Shown: piece after piece, positions 25,704 through 34,350 of the stretch | Numbering within the stretch: position 1 is the first letter of the stretch | How the letters are laid out: each line of letters opens with the position of its first letter | Source of the DNA: Dyadobacter sediminis | Lineage (GTDB): Bacteria; Bacteroidota; Bacteroidia; Cytophagales; Spirosomataceae | Assembly (NCBI RefSeq): GCF_005860765.1 | Contig: NZ_VCEI01000011.1 | Location: forward strand, 248,001 to 312,000 | Reading direction: 5' to 3' | Length of the DNA: 64,000 bases | Translations under genes and position numbers: made by a program | Notes under the pieces: generated by a model | The model's database searches: none | Seen by the model: only the letters and a program-made list of their open reading frames with translations | Told to the model about the DNA's origin: nothing

Positions 25704-27185
25704 TTATGATCTTTTCTTCCTGCTTCTTTTTGCCAGCTTGTCATTCGCCGGCAAGGTTACTTTCCAGATGCTGCCGCCGGCCTTGTTACCGCCTTGTTTT
25801 CCGCCATATTCAATGATGTACAGAATGTTTCCAACCAGAAGCGCGTCAGTAGGAGCGGTAAATCCTTCTATCAGGCGTGTCGTTTTTACCTTGTAATTAT
25901 CAGTTGCCTTGTCATAAACAAGATCCAGATCCAGCAAATCCCGGCCCTGCCTTCTCAGCGGACTCGGGTTGGTGACGCCGTTTCTTGGCCCGCCGGTGTA
26001 GCGGATTACAAATCCGTCGCCGGCCAGGTCTTTCCCGAGTGCATTTTCATTGTCAAAGAACAGCGCAAGCGGCGAGGAATGTGCATTGAAAGTTCCGACT
26101 GTTGCGCCGGTTGTATCGCCGTCCATGACAACGCCTGTCTTTCTGTCGCGGTACTCGTTTGCATCCGGGCCCAGATTCTGTACAGCAGGTGTAAACTGAA
26201 CGTTTGCCGGTCTTTTAGGAAATTCCGGGTCGTTGTGAAAGTACTTCATCAGCCATGCAAAAGCAAATTTGCTCAGAAAAGGATCTTTTTCAGGATCGGG
26301 CTGGAAGTCGGGATATTGCTGCGGATTTTCGATGCCGCCCATGATCCAAGGGAAACCGTAATGATGTCCCTGTCTTACCCAGAACATATCTTCAGGATGA
26401 TCGTAATCTCCTGAATTTGAAACGGCAAACAAATTTCCCTTCGGATCAAACGCCATATCATAGGCGTTGCGGATTCCTTCTGCGTAAATGTATCCGTCGG
26501 CTTTCAGTTCGGCTTCATCTGCTGAAAGCAAGAGATCCTTGGAATCAATCGAGAAACGGAATATTTTGGCTGTGAGGGCATTGTCTCTTGCATTCGGGTA
26601 TTCGCCGCCGTTATCCTGAACTTCGCCGTGATCCGTGCGTGCGCCGGTATTTACATAAATGTATTTTCCGTCCGGACTGATTTCCAGTGCGTTCCAGCCA
26701 TGGTCAAAAGTGGTTTTATTGGCACCGTATTCAACCGTATTGAAAACAACGGTCATTTCGGGCTTTTCCACACCGCTTTTCATTTCATAGCGGACCATGC
26801 GGCCTTTGTTGCCTTTATTGTTGTTGACGTTGATATTACCCGCAAGAAAAAGCGTGTTTCCCTTGAAAGCAGCGCCTTGCAGACGGATTATGCCATGATC
26901 TTCGGCAGAAAGCAGTTTTTTACTTTCAGGCTGGCCATTCACAAGGACGACTTTGAGTACATCACCGAAAAATGTGGTATAATAAATTTCACCTGTAACC
27001 GGATGGCGAATAATCCGTACCGCTTCGGGTTCTACTTTCATGTAGTGCTCGATTGTAATATCGTCACGAAGCGACTTCGGCGTTGCCGTGCCCTGTTCCT
27101 TGGTTTGTGCGGAAGCCTGAAATGCGATGCCGGCAACAAGCAAGGCGGCTAAACCGGGTTTGAAAATGCGGCTGAGTGTGAGCAT
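25704..27185 (-). CDS. Exported PQQ-type sugar dehydrogenase propeller
   Basis: The 493-residue protein has a signal peptide ending AFQASAQ. The rest is a six-bladed propeller of the soluble glucose/aldose dehydrogenase type (FDHGWNALEISPDGKYIYVN, GARTDHGEVQDN, MAFDPKGNLFAVSNSGDYDH, IIEYGGKQGGNKAGGSIWKV). Such enzymes oxidise aldoses to lactones with PQQ and calcium. Catalytic residues cannot be confirmed by eye, so it may be a divergent relative. It lies 22 bases after a cytochrome c gene, which would be its electron acceptor. PQQ synthesis genes are not in the window. The C-terminus is very basic (KLAKRSRKKRS). Confidence 0.78.
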   Translation of the reverse strand: MLTLSRIFKPGLAALLVAGIAFQASAQTKEQGTATPKSLRDDITIEHYMKVEPEAVRIIRHPVTGEIYYTTFFGDVLKVVLVNGQPESKKLLSAEDHGIIRLQGAAFKGNTLFLAGNINVNNNKGNKGRMVRYEMKSGVEKPEMTVVFNTVEYGANKTTFDHGWNALEISPDGKYIYVNTGARTDHGEVQDNGGEYPNARDNALTAKIFRFSIDSKDLLLSADEAELKADGYIYAEGIRNAYDMAFDPKGNLFAVSNSGDYDHPEDMFWVRQGHHYGFPWIMGGIENPQQYPDFQPDPEKDPFLSKFAFAWLMKYFHNDPEFPKRPANVQFTPAVQNLGPDANEYRDRKTGVVMDGDTTGATVGTFNAHSSPLALFFDNENALGKDLAGDGFVIRYTGGPRNGVTNPSPLRRQGRDLLDLDLVYDKATDNYKVKTTRLIEGFTAPTDALLVGNILYIIEYGGKQGGNKAGGSIWKVTLPANDKLAKRSRKKRS

Positions 27186-27194
27186 GGTCTATAA

Positions 27195-27206
27195 TAAGGT
27201 TCAGGA
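27195..27206 (-). promoter_or_regulatory. Shared leader motif before PQQ-type dehydrogenase
   Basis: TCCTGAACCTTA on the minus strand, 9 bases before the ATG; the same element as at 16209-16221. It sits in the 22-base gap after the cytochrome stop codon, so it is unlikely to be a promoter here and is better explained as a leader or ribosome-loading element. Confidence 0.5.
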
Positions 27207-27207
27207 T

Positions 27208-27642
27208 TTACTCATTTTTACCTAAATGGCGGATGTATGCTACAAGCTGCCATCTTTGTTCGGCAGTAAATACATCTTTAAAAGGCGGCATGTTGCCTCT
27301 TCCGTTGGACAGTTTCCAGAAAAGGGCGCCGTCACTTTGCTTTTTAACCAGCGTGTCGTGAAAATTTGCCGGCTTCTGGCCAAGCGCACCACCAGCGGCA
27401 CCGTCGCCGTAACCTTCATCGCCATGACAGGAAGCACAGTATAAAGTAAACAGTTCTTCACCCTGCGCCAGCGTCAGCGGTTCTTCGTGATACGGGCTTT
27501 TAAGCGTGTCTGCCCATGCGGGCGCAACCCAGCGATCCTGGTTTGAATGACTGTAATTTTTAACGTTTTCCGGTGAAAATCCGGCGAGGATTATGCCGGA
27601 AAATAAAAACAGGCTGGCGGCTGTATATTTATTTTTTTGCAT
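27208..27642 (-). CDS. Exported monohaem cytochrome c
   Basis: The 144-residue protein has N-terminal hydrophobic segment AASLFLFSGIILAGF (signal or anchor), haem-binding CASCH at residues 69-73 and the axial methionine in RGNMPPF. It probably takes electrons from the neighbouring PQQ-type dehydrogenase toward a terminal oxidase. ATG at 27642 was chosen; the longer frame adds 23 basic residues ahead of the signal. It lies immediately upstream of the dehydrogenase gene. Confidence 0.88.
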   Translation of the reverse strand: MQKNKYTAASLFLFSGIILAGFSPENVKNYSHSNQDRWVAPAWADTLKSPYHEEPLTLAQGEELFTLYCASCHGDEGYGDGAAGGALGQKPANFHDTLVKKQSDGALFWKLSNGRGNMPPFKDVFTAEQRWQLVAYIRHLGKNE

Positions 27643-27679
27643 TAATGTTTTAAAAAATTGTTTTTTGCTACTTTTGCCA

Positions 27680-27755
27680 TTCTCCCTCCATCCCCTTAAA
27701 GGAACACTCAATTTGCCGGAGAGTAATATCCAACTTAACGGGGAAGGAAGGAGAA
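27680..27755. repeat. Imperfect long hairpin repeat between cytochrome genes
   Basis: TTCTCCCTCCATCCCCTTAA (27680-27699) pairs imperfectly with 27735-27755 (TTAACGGGGAAGGAAGGAGAA). The CTCC...CCCCTTAAAGG core resembles dispersed intergenic palindromes of Bacteroidota. It fills most of the 118-base gap and has no coding potential. Confidence 0.55.
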
Positions 27756-27760
27756 CAACT

Positions 27761-29503
27761 TTATTTCAGGTTGTCAACCGAGGCTCTTACTTTCGATACA
27801 TCCTCCGTACTTACTTCACCGGCATTGTTACCGAAGTTGGTTCTGATATGCGTTAAAACTTCTGCAATTTCTTCGTCCTTTAAAAAGCTGTGCTGCGGCA
27901 TGACGTTGTTGTACGATTGCCCTTTTACTTCAATCGGACCTTCAAGGCCATTCAGCAGCACTTTGATCAGCCGTTCCTTGTCACCCGTAACCCATTCCGA
28001 GCCGCCAAGCGGAGGGAAGCGCTGTGAGTCGCCCATTCCGTTTCGCTGATGGCATGCCGTGCAATATACACTGTACACTTTTCCGCCTGCAACCGGTTTG
28101 TCTTTGTCAAGATCATCGTTTACAATATCCGGTGTGCGGATATGGGACATGGATTTCCTTTTTTCCATTTTGGCAAGGGAAGCTTTCGTAAATTTCTTCT
28201 TGCTGCCTTTATACGTTACTTTCCAGATTTTACCCTTTTCGGTTTCGGCAATGTAAATGGCACCGTCCGGCCCCATGGCGATTCCCATTGGCCTGTAAAC
28301 GGCATCGCTTGTGTTGACAATCGGGTCAACGCCGGCAAAGCCATCTGCAAAAACCTCGTATTCACCCGAAGGCTGACCGCTTTTGAACGGTACAAAGCCG
28401 ATAAAATAGCTGGATTGCGGATACGGAGCGCGGTTTGTCGATCCGTGAAAGGCAATGAAAGAACCGTTTTTGTAATGTTCGGGAAACTGGTTTCCCTGAT
28501 AAAACAAAATGTCATTTGGAGCCCAGTGACCCGGAAATCCGATCAGCGGCTTTTCGTACTGATCGCAACGGCCCACTTCTTTTCCGTCGCCGCCGTATTC
28601 CGGGTTAAGCACTTTTTTGCCCTGCATCTGATCATAATAGCAATAAGGCCAGCCTGCATGCGTGCCTTCCTTAATCCTCAAAAACTCTTCCGACGGCAGC
28701 AGCGCACTTTGCCAGCCCGAAAAAAGCTGGGGCCAGAGTCGAAGCAAATCATCACGGCCATGCTGAACGGCATACAGGTTGTTGTCTGCAAAATTCCAGT
28801 CGAGGGCTACAACGCTTCTCAGTCCGGTTGCAAATTTGAGCCCGTCTTTCTGGTGCTGACCGGTTTTATTTGCATCAAAGCGCCAGATTCCGCCGTGATC
28901 TTCCAGGATCGGGCAGGGATCCATCCCGACCGAGCCGGGCGTACGGTTTTCTTCCTGGCATGCATTGGAGTTGGCTCCGAAAGGCACGTACATAAAACCC
29001 TTGTCATCGAATGTAAGCGGCTTTGCAATGTGCTCGTGCATGCCGTGCGGATGATCATCCGTCAGGATTACTTCTTCCTCACTTTCGGGAACCAGCTTTC
29101 CGGGTGTCAGTTTGTAACGGTAAACGACCAGTTCGGAGCTGAAATAAAGGTAGCCTTTGTAAATCCTCATAGCGGTTCCGTAAGCTCGTTCCTTTGCAGC
29201 GCCGCCAAACCTTTTGATGATATCGGCACGTCCGTCCTGATTGGTGTCACGCAATGCAATCACTGATTCGCTTTTGTCGGCAAAGCGTGCTTTTACATAG
29301 ATGTCGCCGTTATCGTTGATGGCCAGATGTCTGGCTCTTCCGGGCAGGCTGTCCACAACAACAGTTGCTTCAAAACCTTCCGGCAAAAACAACCCGCCGT
29401 TTTTGGTATTAACAGGCGGGTTTTCCTGATCGGAATGCTGCGTAAACCCCAATGCAAACAACAGCAGCAGCGAGGCGGACAGCTTTAAACGTTTGGTGAA
29501 CAT
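27761..29503 (-). CDS. Sorbosone/sugar dehydrogenase propeller fused to cytochrome c
   Basis: The 580-residue exported protein (LLLLFALGFTQH leader) is a fusion. Residues 35-440 are a PQQ-type propeller (PEGFEATVVVDSLPGRARHL, ATGLRSVVALDWNF, EGTHAGWPYCYYDQ, RPMGIAMGPDGAIYIAETEK). Residues about 465-555 are a cytochrome c domain with CTACH at 481-485 and axial Met in NNVMPQ. The architecture is that of L-sorbosone-dehydrogenase-like enzymes that oxidise sugars or aldehydes and pass electrons internally to haem. It is upstream of the separate cytochrome c and second propeller, with the hairpin at 27680 between. Confidence 0.85.
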   Translation of the reverse strand: MFTKRLKLSASLLLLFALGFTQHSDQENPPVNTKNGGLFLPEGFEATVVVDSLPGRARHLAINDNGDIYVKARFADKSESVIALRDTNQDGRADIIKRFGGAAKERAYGTAMRIYKGYLYFSSELVVYRYKLTPGKLVPESEEEVILTDDHPHGMHEHIAKPLTFDDKGFMYVPFGANSNACQEENRTPGSVGMDPCPILEDHGGIWRFDANKTGQHQKDGLKFATGLRSVVALDWNFADNNLYAVQHGRDDLLRLWPQLFSGWQSALLPSEEFLRIKEGTHAGWPYCYYDQMQGKKVLNPEYGGDGKEVGRCDQYEKPLIGFPGHWAPNDILFYQGNQFPEHYKNGSFIAFHGSTNRAPYPQSSYFIGFVPFKSGQPSGEYEVFADGFAGVDPIVNTSDAVYRPMGIAMGPDGAIYIAETEKGKIWKVTYKGSKKKFTKASLAKMEKRKSMSHIRTPDIVNDDLDKDKPVAGGKVYSVYCTACHQRNGMGDSQRFPPLGGSEWVTGDKERLIKVLLNGLEGPIEVKGQSYNNVMPQHSFLKDEEIAEVLTHIRTNFGNNAGEVSTEDVSKVRASVDNLK

Positions 29504-29513
29504 GAGTAAATTT

Positions 29514-29526
29514 TAAGGGTTTAGGA
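29514..29526 (-). promoter_or_regulatory. Shared leader motif before propeller-cytochrome fusion
   Basis: TCCTAAACCCTTA on the minus strand, 10 bases before the ATG. Same family as 16209-16221. Confidence 0.5.
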
Positions 29527-29547
29527 AAAAAGCTTTTTTTGCTATGG

Positions 29548-29563
29548 GCTGTTAGCTAACAGC
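29548..29563. repeat. Perfect 16-bp palindrome GCTGTTAGCTAACAGC
   Basis: The sequence is its own reverse complement. It lies between amidohydrolase 2 and the propeller-cytochrome gene and shares GCTGTTAGCT with the repeat at 8768-8814. It could be a regulator site or a dispersed repeat. Confidence 0.55.
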
Positions 29564-29669
29564 TTCCGGTTCTTGGATTTAATTTTGTTTTTATAAAAGT
29601 TATCATCTTACCGACAGTCGCTGAAAACTGCGGGCTAATCGCTTTGAGCTAATTACCGCAACTTTACAC

Positions 29670-30920
29670 TTACTTCAGATAGATCGGTTTTGCAATGCCG
29701 TTCAGGTCGTATACGATTTTGCCGCCCATGATGGTCATTTCACATTCAAGTTTTTCCTTGGCTTCCATTTTATAGCCGGTCTTGTCATAGAATCCGAAGT
29801 TACCTTTTCGCATTGAAAAAACAGCAACATCGGCAATGGCATTTTCTGAAATGTGGCCAAGGTTATCACGTTTGATCACTTTGGCGGGCGCCCATGTACT
29901 TGCCTTGATGACCGAAGGAAGGTCCATACCCATTGCATAAAACTTGGACATGATGCTGAGCATATCTTTCATGGAGCCGTTCATGCTTCCCGTATGCAGG
30001 TCCGTACTGATGGTTTCAGGGTAAAAACCAGCTTTGACAGCCGGTATCGCCTGCGAATAATTAAAGCTGGCGCCACCGTAACCCACATCAAATACAATGC
30101 CTTTCTTGCGCGCTTCCAGCACAAAGGGTTTCACTTTCTGCGTGGCCTCGTCCACGATAGTTTCTCTCACATTTCCTTCCAGCAAAGTATAGGCATGCGT
30201 GAAAATATCACCTTTGCGGAGGTGCTTCATAAACAGGTCTTCCAGCGGCAGCGGAGGCGTGCTTCCGCCAAAATCGATCATGACCGGCATGTTGGCCAGC
30301 GTTCCGGCTTTAACGGCGTTGTCAACAGGTTTCCAGTCGTTCCCGATAAAATGCGCCACTTTGAAACCGACAATATCATTTCTGTTTTTGATCGCAACCG
30401 CAGCGGCAAGGTTCGGGTCCATATCGCTGGTGTCCTGCTCGTAATTTCCGCCTCGCATGCCTTCCCCGACAATATTCAGAAAAGATAATACACGTGTTTT
30501 GGAATTGAAAATGACATTGTTTTTAAATTCCGAAAATGATTCCCAGCCGGCCCCGCCCGCATCCACAATCGTTGTAACGCCTACCCGGAACGTAAATCCG
30601 TCCGGCGGCACTGCAACCAGACCGTTACTGAGATAATGGTTCGGCTCCGTGCCAAAAAACACATGGCCGTGAATATCAATCAATCCCGGTGTAACGTACA
30701 TGCCTTTCGCATCCACAACCTGCCGGGCTTCAGACGGATTGATGTCTTTGGCAATTTTCCTGATTTTTCCTTCGGAAATCCCTACATCCATAATCTGGTT
30801 AAGATTATTTTTCGGGTCTATGACAGTTCCGCCTTTGATGAGGATGCTGTAAGTCTGGGCAAATGTAGCCGCGCTTTGCAGGCACAGCATGTAAAAAACA
30901 ATCAGAAATCTGTACTTCAT
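29670..30920 (-). CDS. Exported metal-dependent amidohydrolase (paralogue 2)
   Basis: The 416-residue protein has signal peptide MKYRFLIVFYMLCLQSAA with cleavage after FAQ. Same family as 14931-16205 and similar over the full length: GTVIDPKNNLNQIMDV, HxH in GLIDIHGHVF, candidate bridging lysine in VGFKVAHFIG, histidine in GDIFTHAY, aspartate in ISTDLHTGSMNGSM and the shared MGMDLPSVIKASTWAPA. It lies 41 bases after the SelA-like gene and is almost certainly cotranscribed with it, the same pairing reported for EF_0837/EF_0838-type genes (recalled). ATG at 30920 was chosen because it begins the signal peptide. Confidence 0.86.
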   Translation of the reverse strand: MKYRFLIVFYMLCLQSAATFAQTYSILIKGGTVIDPKNNLNQIMDVGISEGKIRKIAKDINPSEARQVVDAKGMYVTPGLIDIHGHVFFGTEPNHYLSNGLVAVPPDGFTFRVGVTTIVDAGGAGWESFSEFKNNVIFNSKTRVLSFLNIVGEGMRGGNYEQDTSDMDPNLAAAVAIKNRNDIVGFKVAHFIGNDWKPVDNAVKAGTLANMPVMIDFGGSTPPLPLEDLFMKHLRKGDIFTHAYTLLEGNVRETIVDEATQKVKPFVLEARKKGIVFDVGYGGASFNYSQAIPAVKAGFYPETISTDLHTGSMNGSMKDMLSIMSKFYAMGMDLPSVIKASTWAPAKVIKRDNLGHISENAIADVAVFSMRKGNFGFYDKTGYKMEAKEKLECEMTIMGGKIVYDLNGIAKPIYLK

Positions 30921-30924
30921 TTGA

Positions 30925-30937
30925 TAAGGGCTTAGGA
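30925..30937 (-). promoter_or_regulatory. Shared leader motif before amidohydrolase 2
   Basis: TCCTAAGCCCTTA on the minus strand, 4 bases before the chosen ATG, in the short gap after the SelA-like gene. Same family as 16209-16221. Confidence 0.5.
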
Positions 30938-30961
30938 ATAGCATTAAGGTATTATGGAATG

Positions 30962-32182
30962 TCAGACAACGGCTTTGGACAGTTCTTCTTTCAGCCGGGA
31001 TGCCACGATTTTTTCCTCGCCTGATTTCAGCATCCAGGCGGTAATGGTCAGTGAATTGTTTTCAGCAGGCATGATTTCAATCGACGGATTTCCCTTGCGC
31101 AGGTTTTCCTGAAGAACTTTTACCGGAAGGCTAACTTTTGCCGAGTCCCATGAAACTTTCAGGGTAGGCGTATGATTTCCGAGTTCGGGAACGGTCACTT
31201 CCGTGCTTACGCCGGCTACGCTTTTGGCCGCATTGCTGATGTGCGAAATGCGGTCTTCCCACATTTTCCATTCCTTTTTATGATCCATTTTCACAAAGTT
31301 GTCCAGCGCAACGTACATGCCGAGGATTTCTTCCTTGTTTACTTTCATGCCGCGGCCGATTGTCGATCCGCGCGGCGGCATGCTCAGTCTTGCTGCTTCG
31401 ATCAAGTGTTTTTTACCCATCAGGATGCCTGCGCTTTGCGGGCCGCGCATGGCTTTTCCACCCGAAACGCAAACCAGATCAAAGCCCATGTCGTTGAATT
31501 TCCAGAGATTTTCAACAGGCGGAACGTCGGCAGCCATATCAATCATGGTCGGGATGCCATTCTTTTTGCCGATCTCGACAAATTTTTCATGCTTGATCTG
31601 GCCAAGGTCGGCCTGAATGTTCAGGAACCAGAGCATGGCCGTTTTTTCATTAATTGCCTTTTCCAGTTCTTCCAGCGTTTCCACCTGAACGATTTTGCAA
31701 CCTGTATTGGTAAGTGCATGGGAGTAACCGATGTTATGGCCTTTCTGGATAATTACTTCCGATTTCATTCCGGTTCCTTCCAGATGCGGCAGCGCTTCCA
31801 CTTTTTTCTGGTCCATTCCGGTCAGCACGCCTGCAAGTCCGAGCGTTAATGCTGAAAAACAGCCCGCTGTGACTACGGCTGCTTCCGAGTGACAAATGGA
31901 AGCAATTTTTTCGCCTACCTTGGTCTGTACTTCATCCAGAATCATAAAATCCTTCGATGCACCCTGAATGGTTTCCACGACTTCGTCCTGCATCAGCGAG
32001 CCGGTCATGAACGTGTAGGTACCCGCTGCATTAATAAAAGTACGGATGCCGAGTTCTTTTGCAATGTTTCTGGCAGGCCCTCTGGCGATCAGGCCGGCAG
32101 TATCAAAACTGCTTTGTCCCAGAAATCCGCCGATCAGCGGAAATGTGGATAAATGCTTGATTAAATCTCTGCGGTTTATCAT
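30962..32182 (-). CDS. SelA-like PLP enzyme with Tat-like export signal
   Basis: The 406-residue fold-type I PLP enzyme is of the SelA-related group that includes D-glucosaminate-6-phosphate ammonia-lyase (DgaE). It shows AAVVTAGCFSALTLGLAG, aspartate in TMIDMAADVPP and the cofactor lysine K243 in VSGGKAMRGPQSAGIL. It starts MINRRDLIKHLSTFPLIGGFLG, which fits a twin-arginine signal (RRDLIK plus hydrophobic stretch); Tat would export the enzyme folded with PLP bound. Expected chemistry is elimination of ammonia from a 2-amino-3-hydroxy acid via an enamine. Nothing here resembles selenocysteine synthesis genes. An amidohydrolase follows in the operon. Confidence 0.82.
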   Translation of the reverse strand: MINRRDLIKHLSTFPLIGGFLGQSSFDTAGLIARGPARNIAKELGIRTFINAAGTYTFMTGSLMQDEVVETIQGASKDFMILDEVQTKVGEKIASICHSEAAVVTAGCFSALTLGLAGVLTGMDQKKVEALPHLEGTGMKSEVIIQKGHNIGYSHALTNTGCKIVQVETLEELEKAINEKTAMLWFLNIQADLGQIKHEKFVEIGKKNGIPTMIDMAADVPPVENLWKFNDMGFDLVCVSGGKAMRGPQSAGILMGKKHLIEAARLSMPPRGSTIGRGMKVNKEEILGMYVALDNFVKMDHKKEWKMWEDRISHISNAAKSVAGVSTEVTVPELGNHTPTLKVSWDSAKVSLPVKVLQENLRKGNPSIEIMPAENNSLTITAWMLKSGEEKIVASRLKEELSKAVV

Positions 32183-32453
32183 AATGGTAAAGGACGAAAT
32201 AAGGTGACAAAGGTTTTCGGGATTAACAACAATTGTTTTACAGCATAAGGATGCAGATTATATGCAAGAATACTCTCCTTTGTATAATAAATTTTTTTAT
32301 TTAGTATAAAGATGAGAATAATGTTTGGCATGCATGAATCCTGATGCTTTTTTATTCTGATGTTACTCTTGTTAAATGCAAATTCCTGTAAAATTTACTC
32401 TGCCGACTGCATATGTACTTTATTTCAGTCCTTTACCTGTAATAATCAGTTCA

Positions 32454-33560
32454 TCAATCCAGAAAAAGCTGTTTTACACAAACCGGCGTCGGAATGCTGA
32501 TTTCCTTGCCTGAATAAGTAAGTTTTCCGTCCGCAGCATTTCTTGTAAAAAAAACGGCATTGTCGTTATCCCGGTTGGTGACAATAACGAATTCTCCTTT
32601 CTGATCGACCAGGAAATTGCGCGGGTGCTTCCCATGTGTGGACACATGGCCTGCTACGGTCAGTTTGCCTGTTGCAGCATCCACTGCATACACCGCCAGA
32701 CTTTCATCGCCGCGATTGGACGCATACAGAAACTTCCCGTCTGGAGAAAAATGAATATCGGCAGCGTAGCTTTTACCTGTGAAGTCGGAGGGCAGCATGC
32801 TTACCCTTTCCATCGGAACGAGAGCGCCGGAATTTTTAACGATCTGGAAGGAATTGACAACCGACGCCAGTTCACACGCCGAGTAACCAAAATTTCCGTT
32901 CGGGTGAATAGCGAAATGACGAGGCCCGTCTCCGGATTTTACCTCAGCATACGGAACCGCAGCCGGCGTAAGTTTTCCGGTTTCGGGATGCACGGAATAA
33001 ACCATGATCCTGTCGATTCCCAGGTCGGACGCATAAATGTATCTGCCGTCGGAAGAAGGAATTACCGAATGCATATGCGGTTTCTGGGACGGTCCGCCTT
33101 TATCCTGGATGGAGTCGGCTGCTGCGCCGATGCTGCCGTCCTTGTTGAGCAGATAAACGCCAAGCTGACCGCTTCCGTAATTGGAAATATATAAAAACCT
33201 GCCTTTCGGGTCAACGCTGACGTGGCACGGACCTTTGCCGAGCGATGGCATGGCGTTCAGGCTTTTGAGCTTTCCGCTTGCCGCATCAATGGCGTAAGAC
33301 GATACCGTATTGTTGCCTTCATTGGCTGAATAAAGATATTTTCTGTTCGGGTGAAATTCCAGGAACGAAGGACTGTTTTTGTTGGTCAGTACTTGTAATT
33401 CTTTGTAGGAAAGATCTTTTCGGTCAAACTCGTAAACATAAATGCCTTCGCCTTTTTGCGTGTAAGTGCCCACATAAAGAATTTCTTTTGATCCGTTTTT
33501 TTGTGCGAAAGTCATGGCTGCTGAAATTAGGCAAATGAGCGTTAAAATGGTTTTCTTCAT
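32454..33560 (-). CDS. Exported seven-bladed lactonase (Pgl-like)
   Basis: The 368-residue protein starts MKKTILTLICLISAAMTFAQ. Repeats such as GPCHVSVDPKGRFLYISNYG, GPRHFAIHPNGNFGYSACEL and HGKHPRNFLVDQKGEFVIVT mark the lactonase 7-bladed propeller family (6-phosphogluconolactonase type). Because it is exported, its substrate is probably an unphosphorylated aldonolactone, as made by the PQQ propellers nearby. The frame extends 67 codons further upstream but only the internal ATG gives a signal peptide. The 271 bases downstream, before the SelA-like start, hold no gene. Confidence 0.83.
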   Translation of the reverse strand: MKKTILTLICLISAAMTFAQKNGSKEILYVGTYTQKGEGIYVYEFDRKDLSYKELQVLTNKNSPSFLEFHPNRKYLYSANEGNNTVSSYAIDAASGKLKSLNAMPSLGKGPCHVSVDPKGRFLYISNYGSGQLGVYLLNKDGSIGAAADSIQDKGGPSQKPHMHSVIPSSDGRYIYASDLGIDRIMVYSVHPETGKLTPAAVPYAEVKSGDGPRHFAIHPNGNFGYSACELASVVNSFQIVKNSGALVPMERVSMLPSDFTGKSYAADIHFSPDGKFLYASNRGDESLAVYAVDAATGKLTVAGHVSTHGKHPRNFLVDQKGEFVIVTNRDNDNAVFFTRNAADGKLTYSGKEISIPTPVCVKQLFLD

Positions 33561-33609
33561 ATTGGGTTTTGTTAGATGTAAAATGCTGTTTGTGAAAAGT
33601 ATGTGGGAT

Positions 33610-34350
33610 TTATTCAAAGATGAGCGTACCGAATTTTTTAAACTCGTGGAAACTGCCGCCTGTTTTTTGCCATGAATAATAAGTGGTTTCATTGTCGTAA
33701 TCAATGCGGTAAAAGTTGCCTTTCCATCTGGTACCGGATTTCGGGGCAGTGGGCGGCGCAATCGGGTTCATGAGTGCGAAGGGAATGAAGAATTCTGCTT
33801 TCCAGCCTTCCACGGAAGCCATGCTTTTTTTCTGGCCGCCTTCCGTACTGGTTGCATGCTGTACTTTGTTGCGTTCGTTGTAGTTCCAGGGTTTCCATCC
33901 CTGCGCCCTTCCATTGATATTGGGAACAAGGATCGGAAGTTCGTAATCCAGCGGAGAAAGTTCGTACTCGAGATAAACAGGTACCGAAGTGTCCGGCCAC
34001 AGAAAAACTTCCACGACGTCTTCTTCATACAATGCACCAAAATCTTCGGTAATGGTCGCCGTCAGTTTCCGGTCCGTACAATTGAAGAGGAAGTACATTC
34101 CCTTTTCAGAATACAGAACTTTGACCTGTGTGGAAAACTGCTTTCCGGGTGCCGGCTGTCTGGGGCCTTTCTGGACGGTGATATCAAACCACTGTGCTGC
34201 GGCCCAGTTCGGAGCATTTCCTTCTCCGTTTACTTTGAAGTCGGAAGTCTTTTTAATTACGAGAGAAGAATCTGCAGTGCGGGCATGAGAATGGCTTAGC
34301 GCCGTCACAAGGGACATTAACATAAACAGTAGTACAAACTTTTGCTGCAT
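33610..34350 (-). CDS. Exported CBM9-like carbohydrate-binding protein
   Basis: The 246-residue protein has a signal peptide with cleavage around SHSHARTAD. The body matches the family 9-like carbohydrate-binding/DOMON-type sandwich: APNWAAAQWFDITVQKG, then YLLFNC-like EKGMYFLFNCTDRKL, YEEDVVEVFLWPD and EGWKAEFFIPFALMNP. These proteins are often encoded beside sugar-acid and polysaccharide catabolism genes in Bacteroidota. It is the first gene of the minus-strand series that continues with the lactonase, 49 bases on. Confidence 0.8.
   Translation of the reverse strand: MQQKFVLLFMLMSLVTALSHSHARTADSSLVIKKTSDFKVNGEGNAPNWAAAQWFDITVQKGPRQPAPGKQFSTQVKVLYSEKGMYFLFNCTDRKLTATITEDFGALYEEDVVEVFLWPDTSVPVYLEYELSPLDYELPILVPNINGRAQGWKPWNYNERNKVQHATSTEGGQKKSMASVEGWKAEFFIPFALMNPIAPPTAPKSGTRWKGNFYRIDYDNETTYYSWQKTGGSFHEFKKFGTLIFE

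Noticed and set aside
28049-29266. Long plus-strand open frame of 405 codons
   Set aside because: It lies entirely opposite the propeller-cytochrome gene, whose motifs are unmistakable; its translation has no recognisable domain and a biased composition typical of antisense frames.
30962-32182. Selenocysteine synthase (SelA)
   Set aside because: The protein has an export signal, no selB, selD or selC nearby, and matches the SelA-related lyase group instead.
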